Assembly: GCF_014633365.1 (NCBI RefSeq)
Contig: NC_068346.1
Span: 13,661,030-13,725,029, forward strand
DNA length: 64,000 nucleotides
Source of the DNA: Diospyros lotus
Taxonomy: Eukaryota > Streptophyta > Magnoliopsida > Ericales > Ebenaceae
Reading direction: 5' to 3'
Position numbers and translations under genes: made by a program. Below are positions 23,596-35,500 of this stretch, piece by piece (positions within the stretch are counted from its first letter, which is position 1; each line of letters starts with the position of its first letter). Under the pieces are notes generated by a model. That model did not search any database. It saw only the letters and a list, made by a program, of their open reading frames with translations, and had not been told where the DNA came from.

Positions 23596-26500
23596 TTCAT
23601 TCAAAGCAATAAAATCTTTATTATTTTGAGTTTCGTGTTTCTTCAAACAAGTCTTTTGCATTCATGATAATTTGAAGTACCCTTTTCTTCAGCAATTTGT
23701 GTATGAACAAACATCATCTTCATATTAAAAAAAGGGAAGAACAAGGTAATGTAGTGAGCTAAAATTTACCTCTCCAGTATGCATTATTTGAAGTACTTGG
23801 AATTTTATGTGTTCTCCAAGCTATGAGTTCATTAACTGCACATTACATACCTGTAACTGTAAGGCTGGAATTTAGGCAACCGACTACTTGCTGATTTTCT
23901 ATGCATGCCACTGCATATATTGGTTCATATGTTGATCCCACGAAAATTTTCCTGAATGCTATCTTTACCCCTATAAAAGGTCAAGTACTATTGCTGTTTC
24001 ATGATACACCATGGGCTAGATATTTTACTCCTAAACTTATGATTTTTAGGTTGTCCAATAATAACTACTATTTTTCAACCCTAATCTATACTCTAAATCT
24101 TCAGTTCAGACTTTCATGGCTACCTTCCTGCTTGATGTAATAATAGGAAATTGGACGGTTTCTTCTTCTTCTTCTTCTTTTGGCAGGAGTGTTTCCGCTT
24201 GCTCATACTGTGGATACTGCCATGTTTCATTCTGAAGACTGCACGTGAAGTTGCCCACATTTTGTATGTGCCTCGTGAGTCATGGTGGCTGTCAGTTGCT
24301 ACTTTATTAGCTTTGATCCTATCATGGACTTACGTGACTACAATCTATCTGTCAGCTTGCATTTTGTTCCATTTGGTTTGCAATTTGCAAATCATCCACT
24401 TTGATGATTATGGGAAGTCCTTTGAAAGAGAATATGATGTTATTGTATTTATAGAGGAGCACATCCGTCTGCGGTTTCATCTCTCAAAAATAAGCCATAG
24501 ATTCCGAATATATCTTGTTCTAGTATTCCTGGTCGTCACTGCAAGCCAGTTTGTGACCCTACTCCAAACGACAGGATATAGCGGACAAATTACTTTGTTA
24601 AACAGTAGTGATTTTGGGGTAAGTGCTATATATTTCTCCATTTGCTCCAGCTAAATCATCTACATGGTTTTTCGTAGTTCTGAATTAGGAGCCACAACAA
24701 TAGTTATCAAGCTTTGTGTGCTAGAACTTCTTCCCTAATTGCTTATTTGATGCTTTTTCTAAGAAGAAACAATCACTGGGAATGATGCTGAACTTTTACA
24801 TTATGAGCCAACCCAATAGCTAAATTTTATTCTCCACACGTAGAGAAACCTTCAGCACCTAGTATCTTAAACTCAAGTTAATTAAGACTTTTCCCCAACT
24901 ATCTTGAGGTCCACTACCTGGGCCCCTTTTTTATCCACCTAAATGTTTAGGTTAATGTCAAAGGGACGCAATATATCAATGGATTGGCCACTTAAGGTAG
25001 CTAGTTGTACATTGATGTATCTGATTGTACATATTTCACCAATAATATCTAGAACTGAACTTGAGCTTTTACCCTGGGTCTTGCACACTTCACTTAATTT
25101 TAGCTGTTTTTGGTTAAAGTTTTTCAGTCTTATATTCATTTGTTCCTGTCTCCCAGATATCATCAATTGTTCAGGTTGTGGGGATAATTCTTTGTTTAAA
25201 TGCTGCTGCCAAAATTTCCCATAGGGCCCAGGGAATTGCATCACTAGCGAGTAGATGGCATGCTGTGGCAACATGCAGTTCTGCTGATGCATCCCAATTG
25301 AGACTTCCAAATATTGAGGGAAGCTTCAGAGCTGCTAGTACATTGGATGCACTGTATATGAATAGTTCAGGAAGTGATTTGGAAACACTGGATCACATCA
25401 TGTTGCCTACAAATACACAATTGGCTTCTTATATGACCTCATACCACAAGCGACAAGCCTTAGGTATGTGAATTGAGATTTTTTTTTTCTTTATTCTCAT
25501 GTGGCTGGCTGGCTGCCAAGAGATAATTTGCTGTTATCAATAATGTCTGTCAGTGAAAACCTGGAAGATATTCTTTTTCTCAACCTGTGGTAATCTTTCA
25601 TCCTTTGCTGGGAATGAGTTGACATCCAAGCTTTATAGTTTATAGCATGAGCATATGTCACCTTATTACTCTAACCTGAAACTTAAGCATCAGTGGCCAC
25701 ATACGGAATAAAATTGAATGTCATTTAGATATCTCTTAACTAACAAGTCTTACTATTGCAGGAATGCACTTTTTCATTTTAACCATTATGCTTTAATATA
25801 TGGGTAGCATCCTCACTAATCTATATATTATTGTTTTCTTTTTGACATACGTTCTCTTTTGCGTTTAATAGATAAACCAGTTGGGGATGTAATTCTAGCA
25901 TCCAAATGAAAAGAAAGAGAGAGTAAAACCTCTGTACTTCATCTCTGGTCCTCTTGTAACTGTTATGTGAGCATAATTAGAAGTGGACTGCCATTAACAG
26001 TCATTGAGTGGCCTTGCTTAGTGTCATGTCCTCAGATCTGACAAGGTCAATTCTTTGCTAATTGAGAGAATTATGGCAGAATTTAGGGAGAAATGAGAAG
26101 AAGATTCGGAGAAAGAGAGGGAAACAGAAGTAGGCAAGAGAGAAAGCAAAGTTGAGAGAGAGAAATTGAGAGAGAGAAACAGAGAATTTCTGGAAATATG
26201 CTTTTTGATCCCTTGGATTCAGCTGGATTAGGTTTTTATACTAATCCAGATGGTTTAGTTTGGCGTCAACAAGGCTGCCAATACAAGGTTCAAAGTACAA
26301 CTGAGCAGCTACAACTGCTGTAAAAATATCAATAAACCCTTACAAACATTAAGTACATGACAATTTACCCCCTTGTCCTCAAGAAATGGAGAAAAGGTAG
26401 GCAACTTGAGGAAATTGAGTAAGTAGATTGGGTAAATACTCTTAGGTATAATTATCAGGATGGTGGTGAGACTACCGAACCAAAACTTGTGTTAAGGGAG

Positions 26501-29500
26501 TCCCATCCTTGTAAATGACTCGTTTGTCCAAAATGAAAGCCAGTTCCACTATAGTTTTACGACTCAGGGGTTAGAAGTGTAATTAGGAAACTGTTGTAAC
26601 TGTGTAACAAGCTAAGGGTTGGGTAGTTAGAACAAGCCTAACTAATTGGGCTGGCAGTTAGCTCTCCTAACTGTAAGAAGCTCCTTTAAGAAGGCTATTG
26701 TAAAAGGAAACGACATTGATTGAGAATAATAGAGTCCTTTCTCTCTTTCTCCTCTCAATTTCTTCCTCCATCTCTCTCGTTCTCTTCTCTTCCCTTCTCT
26801 CATTCTCTCTCTCTTCCTAAAATTTCTATCTTTTTCCAGAATTCTTCCTGGAATTCCGCAATTACCCAACCCTTAATCTGAGAGCTTGACAATTTGATAT
26901 CAGAGTCGGTGATCTTCGGTAGCTCCCAGGCGCGATTCGAAGGCAATGGTAGATCGCGGTGGACGACAGAAGATTCCAACAGAACCGACAATCGGAAGGG
27001 GTTGGCAATCGACCTAACGGCATGGCGAAAGGCACCCAACTAAAGCAACTGGAGAATCGGATGGAGGATCTAGAATTCGACATGTCTCAGACGCAAGAGG
27101 CCATGATCCAAAGTTAGGAGGACATGGTAGCCATCAAAGAAAACATACGTGAATTGGAGAAGGGTCAGGAAAAGGCGGAGCACTATGGGCAAAAGATCAA
27201 CAACACGTTTAACATGCTGGCTGCCCTACCCCTAGTTTCGTCTACTGCCCGATTTTCCTCCAAGAATGGGTCTCGACCCGATCTTGGACAAGGATGGCAT
27301 TCTGCCCAGGCTGGATGGAGGGCTGGAAGTGGAAGATAGGCTTGTGTTGGAGTGGGAAAATCAGGTAAGGGGTACTACTTCCTCAATTTTTAGTCATACG
27401 CCTATGCCTCGATTGGAAATTCCAGTCTTTGAGAGTGTAAAACTAAGATGGTGGATCCGCCATTGTGAGATATTCTTTGAATTTTATTGGATTAGTGAGG
27501 AGCAGAAGGTAACCCTGGCGGTAGCCTATCTCAATGATACGGCTGACGCATGGTATCAAGGTTGGAGGCAAGCCAAGGGTGGGGTGGTGAATTGGCCTGA
27601 ATTTTTAGAAGAATTGTGTGATCGGTTTGGAGAAAGGAGTATGGCAGACGTGGTTGAAGAATTTAACAAATTATGGCAAGGGGGCCAGTTGTAGATTACC
27701 AATTGAAGTTTGAAGAGTTGCGGGCATTACTATGGGTAACACAACCAAGCTTGACAGAACTCTATTTCACGTCAAGTTTTATTAGTGGATTGAAGGATGA
27801 GCTGCGATCGATGGTGAAGATGATGATGCCATCATCGGTGAAACAAGCAACGGAAAAAGCTCGGCTGCAGGAACTAACATTGGAGGTAATATTTGAGAAG
27901 AATAAGGTGTGGACAAAGCCCAACATGAATCAAAACCCACAATTTGGGGTAACTTCAAGGCTGCAACCTGGAGTGTAGGCTAAGGAGGGGCCAAGAATGC
28001 CATGGTTCAAGGGGCAAACAAGAATCAGACCATGGAGCAGAGGACACAATTGGGTCTATGTTTTAAATGTGGAGAGAAGTACAATCTAGGGCATCAATGT
28101 AGGAGGCAATTGCTGAAAATGGAAAGATCTGATGAAGAGGGTGAAGAAGAAGAGGAAAGAATGGAAGAGGAAGTAACTGAGGAAAATATAGAGGAGACAC
28201 AAGGGGATGAATGAGGTGAGATTTCTTTTCATGCATTGAAGGGTGGTCCAATTGGGAAAATCATTAAAGTGAAACGACAGATAGGAAAAAGAAGATTGAC
28301 AGTGCTGATAGACAGCAACAACACTCATAGCTTTTTGAATAAAGCTATTGCTGCAGGTCTCAAGTGTGAATTGATAAAAACGAACCCTCTATCGGTGATG
28401 GTGGCAAATGGAAATAGGATGTACAACTATCACAAGTGCCTTGATTTCAAGTGGTTGATGCGAGGGGTAGAGTTTGTGGCTAACTTGAGGGTATTGGAGT
28501 TAGGGGGATGTGACATTGTTTTGGGGGTCGACTGGATGAGAACCATAAATCCATTAACCTTTGACTTCAACAAGTTGGAGGTGTCAGTGGAAATTGAGGG
28601 GTGGGGAAAAAGTTGACCTTGGTGGGCAGCCTAGAATAGGGTGAGTGTAATATTTCTGGGAGAAAATTATAGAAGCTGATGCAAAAGAAAGGGGGACAGA
28701 TCTCACAATTATATTCCATACAAGTAGTGGAATGTGAGGAATAAGGAGTGGAGATGGAGGACCAGCAAGCAAATGCCGAGCTAGCAATCATCCAACTCCT
28801 AACTAAGGTAAGCACTTGTGATAACTTGCACTTATTGATGGAACCCAAATCTTTACCACCTCAAAGACCTTTGACCATTCGATACACCTTAAACCTAATA
28901 TTGAACCTGTGAATATCCGGTCTTACTGCTATGCACCTATAGAGAAAACTGAAATCGAAAAGCAAGTCAAGGAAATGTTAGCTAATTCCATCATTCAACC
29001 TAGCCAAAGTCCCTATGTCTCATAAGTGCCCTTTGTGAAAAAAAAAAAAAAAAAAGGATGGCACTTGGCGATTTTGTGTGGACTATAGACAACTCAATTC
29101 TATCACCATTAAGAACAAATTTCCCATACCTATTATTAAGGACTTGCTTGATGAGCTATTCGGTGCTACCATTTTTTCTAAACTAAACCTTAAAGCCGGA
29201 TACCACCAAATAAGGATGAAACCCTCCGATATACCAAAAACAACATTCTGAACACACCAAGGGCTGTATGAGTTCACTGTTATGCCCTTCAAACTCACTA
29301 ATGCCCCATTCACTTTTCAAGCCTTAATGAACCAAATTTTCAGTCCCTATCTATAGAAATTCATACTTGTTTTCTTTGACGATATACTTGTGTACAACCC
29401 AAACTTTGAGCAACACTTATACCACCTTCGAATAGCCTTTGAAGTCCTTAGATTTAATCAATTGTATTTCAAGTTGTCCAAGTATACTTTGCCAAAAGGG

Positions 29501-32500
29501 AGATAGAATATTTAGGCCATATCATTTCAGAAAAGGGAGTAAGCACTAACCCAAAGAAATAAAAGCTACGGTGAGTTGGCCTAGACCTACAACAGTTAAG
29601 GAGTTTAGGGGGTTCTTGGGATTGACTTGATATTATAGAAAATTTATTCAACATTACGAGGTGATAAGTAGGCTTTTGACTGAGCTTCTTAGGAAAGATA
29701 ACTTCCATTGGAATCCCAAGGCGAAGGCAGCTTTCGGGGCCCTTAGGAAGGCCATAACCCAAGCCTCGATTTTGGCACTACTTGATTTTTCTAAGCCCTT
29801 CGTTGTGGAGATTGATGCTTGTGACAACGAAGTGGTAGTTGTACTTATGCAAGAAGGAAGACCTTTAGCTTACACCGGCCAAGGTTTGGCTCCTGAACAC
29901 TTAGGGTTGAGTGTCTATGATAAAGAGCTTATTGATGTTTTGGTGGTTGTGGATAGGTGGTGACATTATTTAGAAAGCAACCTCTTTGTGATTAAGATAG
30001 ACCATGAAAGTCTTCAATTCTTGCTTTAGCGGAGGCTTCATACTCATTTGCAAAGGAAACGGGTTTCTTAGCTATTGGAGTTGGATTACACGATCCAATA
30101 CCAAAAGGGGAAGGAGAATTTGGTGGCAGATGCTCTATCTAGAAGGGAAGAAAAAGGCACTTGTCAAGCCATCATGGCTATAATATCAGATTGGGTCAAA
30201 GATGTTGTGGGAAGTTATGAGAAGATGGATTGGTTGTAGAGGTTGTTGGCTCAATTGGTTGTCCAGTCTATTAGCAAGGGTATACACTCTAATGGGGTGA
30301 TCAGGTTTAAAGGGAGGTTAGTTGTGGGGGATGATGAGCAACTAAAGAATAAATGCAAGCACTGCATTATTCACCCTTGGGAGGGCATTCAAGGGTGCGA
30401 GCAACCTATTACAAAGTAAGACAACTCTTTTACTAGCCTGGATAGAAGAGGGAGGTGGTGAAATATGTGTTGGCATGTGAGATATGCCAGCACTGTAAAC
30501 ATGAACAGGTTGCTTCTCCAGGGTTTGCAGCCATTGCCTATACCAGATCAAGCATGGGAGAGAATCTCTATGAATTTTATAGAGGGTTTACCAAAATCAA
30601 AGGGCAAAGATGCAATCCTGGTAGTAGTGGATATGCTGACTAAATTCGCTCATTTTCTCAGCCTAACCCACCCCTTCTCAGCTCAAGAAGTGGCACGGTT
30701 GTTCCTAGATTTAGTGGTGAAGATTCATAGAGTCCCTAAGACTGTTGGTCGGATAGGGATAAAATTTTGACAAGTACCTTTTGGCAGGAATTGTTCAGGA
30801 GTTTGGGGGTTGGGCTGCACATGTCAACAGCATATCACCCAGAGACTGATGGCCAAACGGAACTAGTTAATCAATGCCTTGAGGCATACTTGTGGTGTGT
30901 GTGTTTTACTAAGCCTATGAGTTGGAATAAGTGGCTATCTTTAGCACAATGGTGGTACAATTCTAGCTACCATAGGGTTATTAAACATACTCCTTTCGAG
31001 GCAACATTTGGTTACACTCCACCCCTATTACCAGCCATCCCTAATTCCCCAACTATTGTGACCGAAGTGGAGCATTATCTACAGCAAAGACAAGAGGTTT
31101 TGATAGATTTAAAGAGGGAATTAGCTGCAGCCAGAAATCGGATGGTATAGATTGCCGATAAAAGGAGGAGTGCAAGGACATTTGTTGTGGGTGACAGTGT
31201 ATTCCTAAAAGTTAAACGCTTCCTTTATCCTACAAATACCCCAGTGTTAAAGCTCAGTCCAAAATATTTTGGGCCTTATACCATACTTGCTAAAGTGGGA
31301 GAGGTGGCCTATAGGTTGCAGTTGCCTATATTCCATGTTTCATTGTTAAAGAAGTTTTTTTTTTTTTTTTAAGTACATTGTTAAAGAAGTTAGTTGGACC
31401 TGATACTGCCACCGGCTCAGTTTTGCCCCCCTATGGCAGAGGAACTTGAAGGTGTGGTTGAGCCTCAGGCCATTGTGGACAGGAGGGTCATTTACCAAGG
31501 CACAACACCCATTACTCAAGTTTTGGTGAGGTGGTCACACTTACAACCGGATCACACAATATGGGAGTATTTGCCAGATTTGCTGAAGCAGTTTCCTAGA
31601 GTAATCAACCTCCTCTAAATTCTTGAGGACAACCCGAGGGTTAGAAGTGTAATCTGGAAACTGTTGCAACTGTGTAACAAGCTAGGGGTTGGGTAGTTAG
31701 AACAAGCCTAGCTAATTGGGTTTGCAGTTAGCTCTCCTAACTGTAAGAAGCGCCTTTAAGAAGGCTGTTGTAGAAGGAAATGGCATTGATTGAGAATAAC
31801 ATATTCCTTTCTCTCTTTCTCTTCTCAATTTCTTCCTCCATCTCTCTCGTTCTTTTCCCTTCCCTTCTCTCATTCTCTCTCTCTTCCTAAAATTTCAATC
31901 TTTTCTGGAATTCTTCTTGGAATTCCACAATTGCCCAGGGCTTGACATGTAGGAGGAGCATCAAGAACAAATGATGGTAAAGAAAGATTAACCGACTGTG
32001 TTCACACTGATTTTTTAAGCAGCGAAACATGGAATACTAGATGAATTTGAGAGTCAAGAGGCAGTTGGAGCTTGTAAGCTATAGTTCCAAATTTAGCTAC
32101 AATTGGAAATGGGCCATAGAATTTAGGACTTAGCTTAGAAATATGTCCATGAGTAAGAGCCCATTAATGGGATTCTTTCAACTTAAGATAAACCATATCT
32201 CCCACCGCAAACTCCCTTTCACATCGTCTTCAGTCAACCAACTGCTTCATCTTGTTTTGAGTAGTTTCTAGTTCCTTTCGCAGCACCAGTAATACATCTT
32301 GTCGCTACTGTAAATAAGTGTCAACAACAACTACTGATGTAGATCCCAAAGTGGCAGGTAAAAGGGGAGGTTTGTAACCATACAAAGCCTCAAAGGTAAC
32401 ATTTTAATGGAACTATGATAGCAAGAATTGTACCACCACTGGACCAAAGAAAGCCATTTAAGCCAAACCTTAGGCTGTAGAAAATAGAGACAATGAAGAT

Positions 32501-35500
32501 AAGTCTCCAGACATTGATTTACTCTTTCCGTTTGGCTATTTGTTTCAGGGTGATAGGCAGTAGACATTTGCAATTTAGTGTCCAAAGATTTCAAAAGGTC
32601 CTGCCCCAGTAGACTTGTAAAAATCTTATCTCTGTCGGAAACTATGGATTTTGGAACTCCATACAACTTGACAACATGATCTAAGAATATCCTAGCCACT
32701 TCTTGAGTAGTAAAAGGATGTGAGAGACTTAGAAAATGGGTAAATTTAGTGAATCGATCCACCACTACCCAAATATAGTCTTTTCCCTCTGATTTAGGTA
32801 ATCCCTCTACAAAATCCATAGATATACAAGTCCAAGCCTGCATAGGCGTTGCCAAGGGTTGTAATAAACCAAGAGCTGCCACTGTTTCATGCTTGCAATG
32901 TTGGCAAACATCACAAAATCCATCATGTTTCTCTTCAAATGTGGTTAATAAAATAATTGCTTCACTTTATGATAAGTATTCTGAATACCTGAATGTCCCA
33001 AAGGTGATCCATGGAAAGATTGCAGAATTTTTCCCTTGAGTTGTTCACAATCTCCTATCACTAATCTGCCATGGAACTGAATTAATCCATTAGCCATTGT
33101 ATAACCTGGTCTACTAGAAGAATCAATAGTCAATTGCTCCAACAGTTCCTTAGACCAATCAGCTAACTCATAGCTAGCTATCACTTCCTGGAACCAATTA
33201 GGAACAATAGAAGTTATGGCTGCAGAAGTCCCTTCTTCAAAACAACAGGACAAGTGTCATGACCCAAGATTCCATAAAAAGGCATTATAGTAATAGATTT
33301 AACAAGTTGTTAGGAGATATTTTGTAATGCTGTTACAGCACATGGATGCTGTTATTTTTGTTAGAGGAAGTCTATATAAGGCTGTTGGTAGGAGAAGGGA
33401 AGGCAGATTGTTGAATGAATGAAAATCTTAATTCTATTTCTCTCTTAATTCTCCTTCCCCTCTCTTGTCTCTCCCGCTTGTTCTTCTTTCCCCTCTCTTC
33501 TGTTCTTCTGTTTCTTCCCCCTTTTTCTTCTGATTTTTTCCCCCTCATTCTTCTCATTTCCTCCCCCAAATCTGTCAATTCTTGGTTCTAAACCTATTGG
33601 AATCCTTTCGATTTCCGATCTAATCCTAGAGTAAACCCTAGGATCATGATAAATTGGTATCAGAGCATGTTCCTCGGCTGTGATTTCAATCTATTCTAGA
33701 CGGAATTGAGGCAAATATAGTGATATGGGCGGTTTTCTTTGTTGATTAAATTTCGACGGATGCTGTCCGATGCGATGCAATTGAATCTTGGAATTTGATT
33801 TCGACGCACGAAAGAGTGACTCTCGGCTAAGAGTGGTGGTAACTCTATTCGGAATTGAAGACGAATGGTTCCAAAGGTAATTCTCACGATCTTAGTAGCA
33901 CATTAGGACAGGCAGAACAAGACGACTAGGGACAAATCCGAACGAATTCCTAGTGACGGTCCCCCTACTGCTTTGTAATTTCCGACGCTAATTCACAGTT
34001 GCTACATGTCGAAGCTCTGCTGTGTTACGTGAATTTCAAACGCAAAGCAGGAGGATTGGCTTCCAGCTTGAGAATTTCGGGAAGTGTTGACCGAGCAAGG
34101 AAGGCGCTTGAGAATTTCGGGAAGTGTTGACCGAGCAAGGAAGGCGATCAGCCCCAACGATTCCCCTGGTGAATTCCGATCGATTATTTGTTGTCATTTT
34201 TGTTCGGAATTTGAAGGTGACTGGGCCAGGTGATTCCGACGAAGCTTCCAGCGACTCCTAGAGTAGTTTAGGTTGATCAGAAATTACAGTCGAAACAGAT
34301 TTGGAGTGTTGGACGGTGATTGGGTGAAGCGGACGATGATTAGTGTTGGTTCTCGGTTGAGATTTCGACGAATACAATTCATTCGATCACTGTAAATTGG
34401 TCACGGGAAACGAATTCCAACAGTGTTTCTTGGCTGTTGAGAGGTTGTTCCAATCCGATTCAGAGCTGACACTTTAGTGAGTAAGGAATTAGTCTGGAAG
34501 TGATTGTTGCATCTTGACAATCGCTGTTAGAACTTAGAGCGATTTTTAGAGTTGCAACCGTCCAGCGATTATCGGAAGGGATTTTCTAGAAGCAAGGCGA
34601 TTCCAGGCAAGATAGTGCGACTCAAGAGAGTGACCTCAGAAGCAGAGTTGCGCAGCAGGTTTCCAAAATCCACGGCGAGCAGCAATTCCGATTGAAGCTG
34701 CTAGAACAAGGTGATTTAGCGCATCTAACTCCAACGAGCCAGGTGATTGTCGGTGCTTTGGGCGATCCAAGAAGAGGACCCAGATCTGAGGTGCTGAAAT
34801 TCAGATCTAGGAGTGCTGTTAGGGCTGCTGCATTGATTGGGAGGCGGCTCTCGGTTAGGTTCCGACGCTCCTTGACGGTTAATTTCTGATTATTCATAGG
34901 CTGATACTTCTCGACGGCTCTCGGTTCGAATTGGTGGAAAGGAAAAATAGATTGGGTAAAATTTGTAGTTGGTCAATCAACACAGCAATCGGATTCAAGC
35001 TGCCAATTGCTAAGTTAGAAGCGAGAAGTGTGAGGAATTATGATGGAAAGGGCTGCATTTTCTTGGCCTATTGCTTTTCCAGCCAGTGAGATTTCAGCTA
35101 AGAGGAGTAGTGCACGCACGAGGACATTGGAGTCTCAGTTGTAGCAGAAGGGTGCTGTATTTTTAGGGGGACGACCTGATCGTGAGGCCATTGGGAGCAG
35201 TGCATACATGGAGCAGATGAGCCCTAAATTGCAGCAAAATAATGCTTCATTTTCAGCTGGAATGGAGCTTTAATGGCAGCCAAAGAATGCTACATTTTCA
35301 GTTGACCAGAAGCATCAAATTTGGGAAAAGAAGTTTGAGAATGAGACTAGCCGAAGGGACAAAGGAACCAGCAGAGGGTTTGATGAAGAGAGCAAGGAAT
35401 TTGGCCTTATGATACGCGAGAAGCTGCAAGAGTTCGCGATGATACTTATTAAGAAGTATCATTACAACTTTCCGGTGGAATATTTTGATGATTATCACGG

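Larger units (their letters stand above)
26566..31947 (+). mobile_element. Element D: Ty3/gypsy, plus strand, inserted in A
   Basis: LTRs at about 26566-26891 and 31637-31947 share GGTTAGAAGTGTAAT, AAGAAGGCTRTTGTA and a CT-rich leader. The primer-binding-like TTTGATATCAGAG follows the first. The interior is about 4.7 kb, with Gag, protease, RT, RNase H, integrase and a C-terminal chromodomain-like segment. The insertion splits element A between its HVSLLKK block and its final VLVRW block. The exact termini and target duplication are unresolved. Short LTRs plus the chromodomain-like end suggest a chromovirus, perhaps of the Reina type (inference). Confidence 0.82.

Noticed and set aside
24939..25310. 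123-codon minus-strand frame over intron 2 and exon 3
   Set aside because: Antisense shadow spanning an intron-exon boundary of the plus-strand gene.
29038..29056. Run of 19 A in element D as a possible retroposon tail
   Set aside because: No flanking direct repeat; it falls on the Lys codons of the RT motif VKKKDG and is best explained by slippage.
33372..33578. Lys/Glu/Arg-rich minus-strand frame, repeated at 36461-36667
   Set aside because: Both are the complement of the CT-rich part of element C's LTRs; the repetition comes from the LTR pair, not from a duplicated gene.
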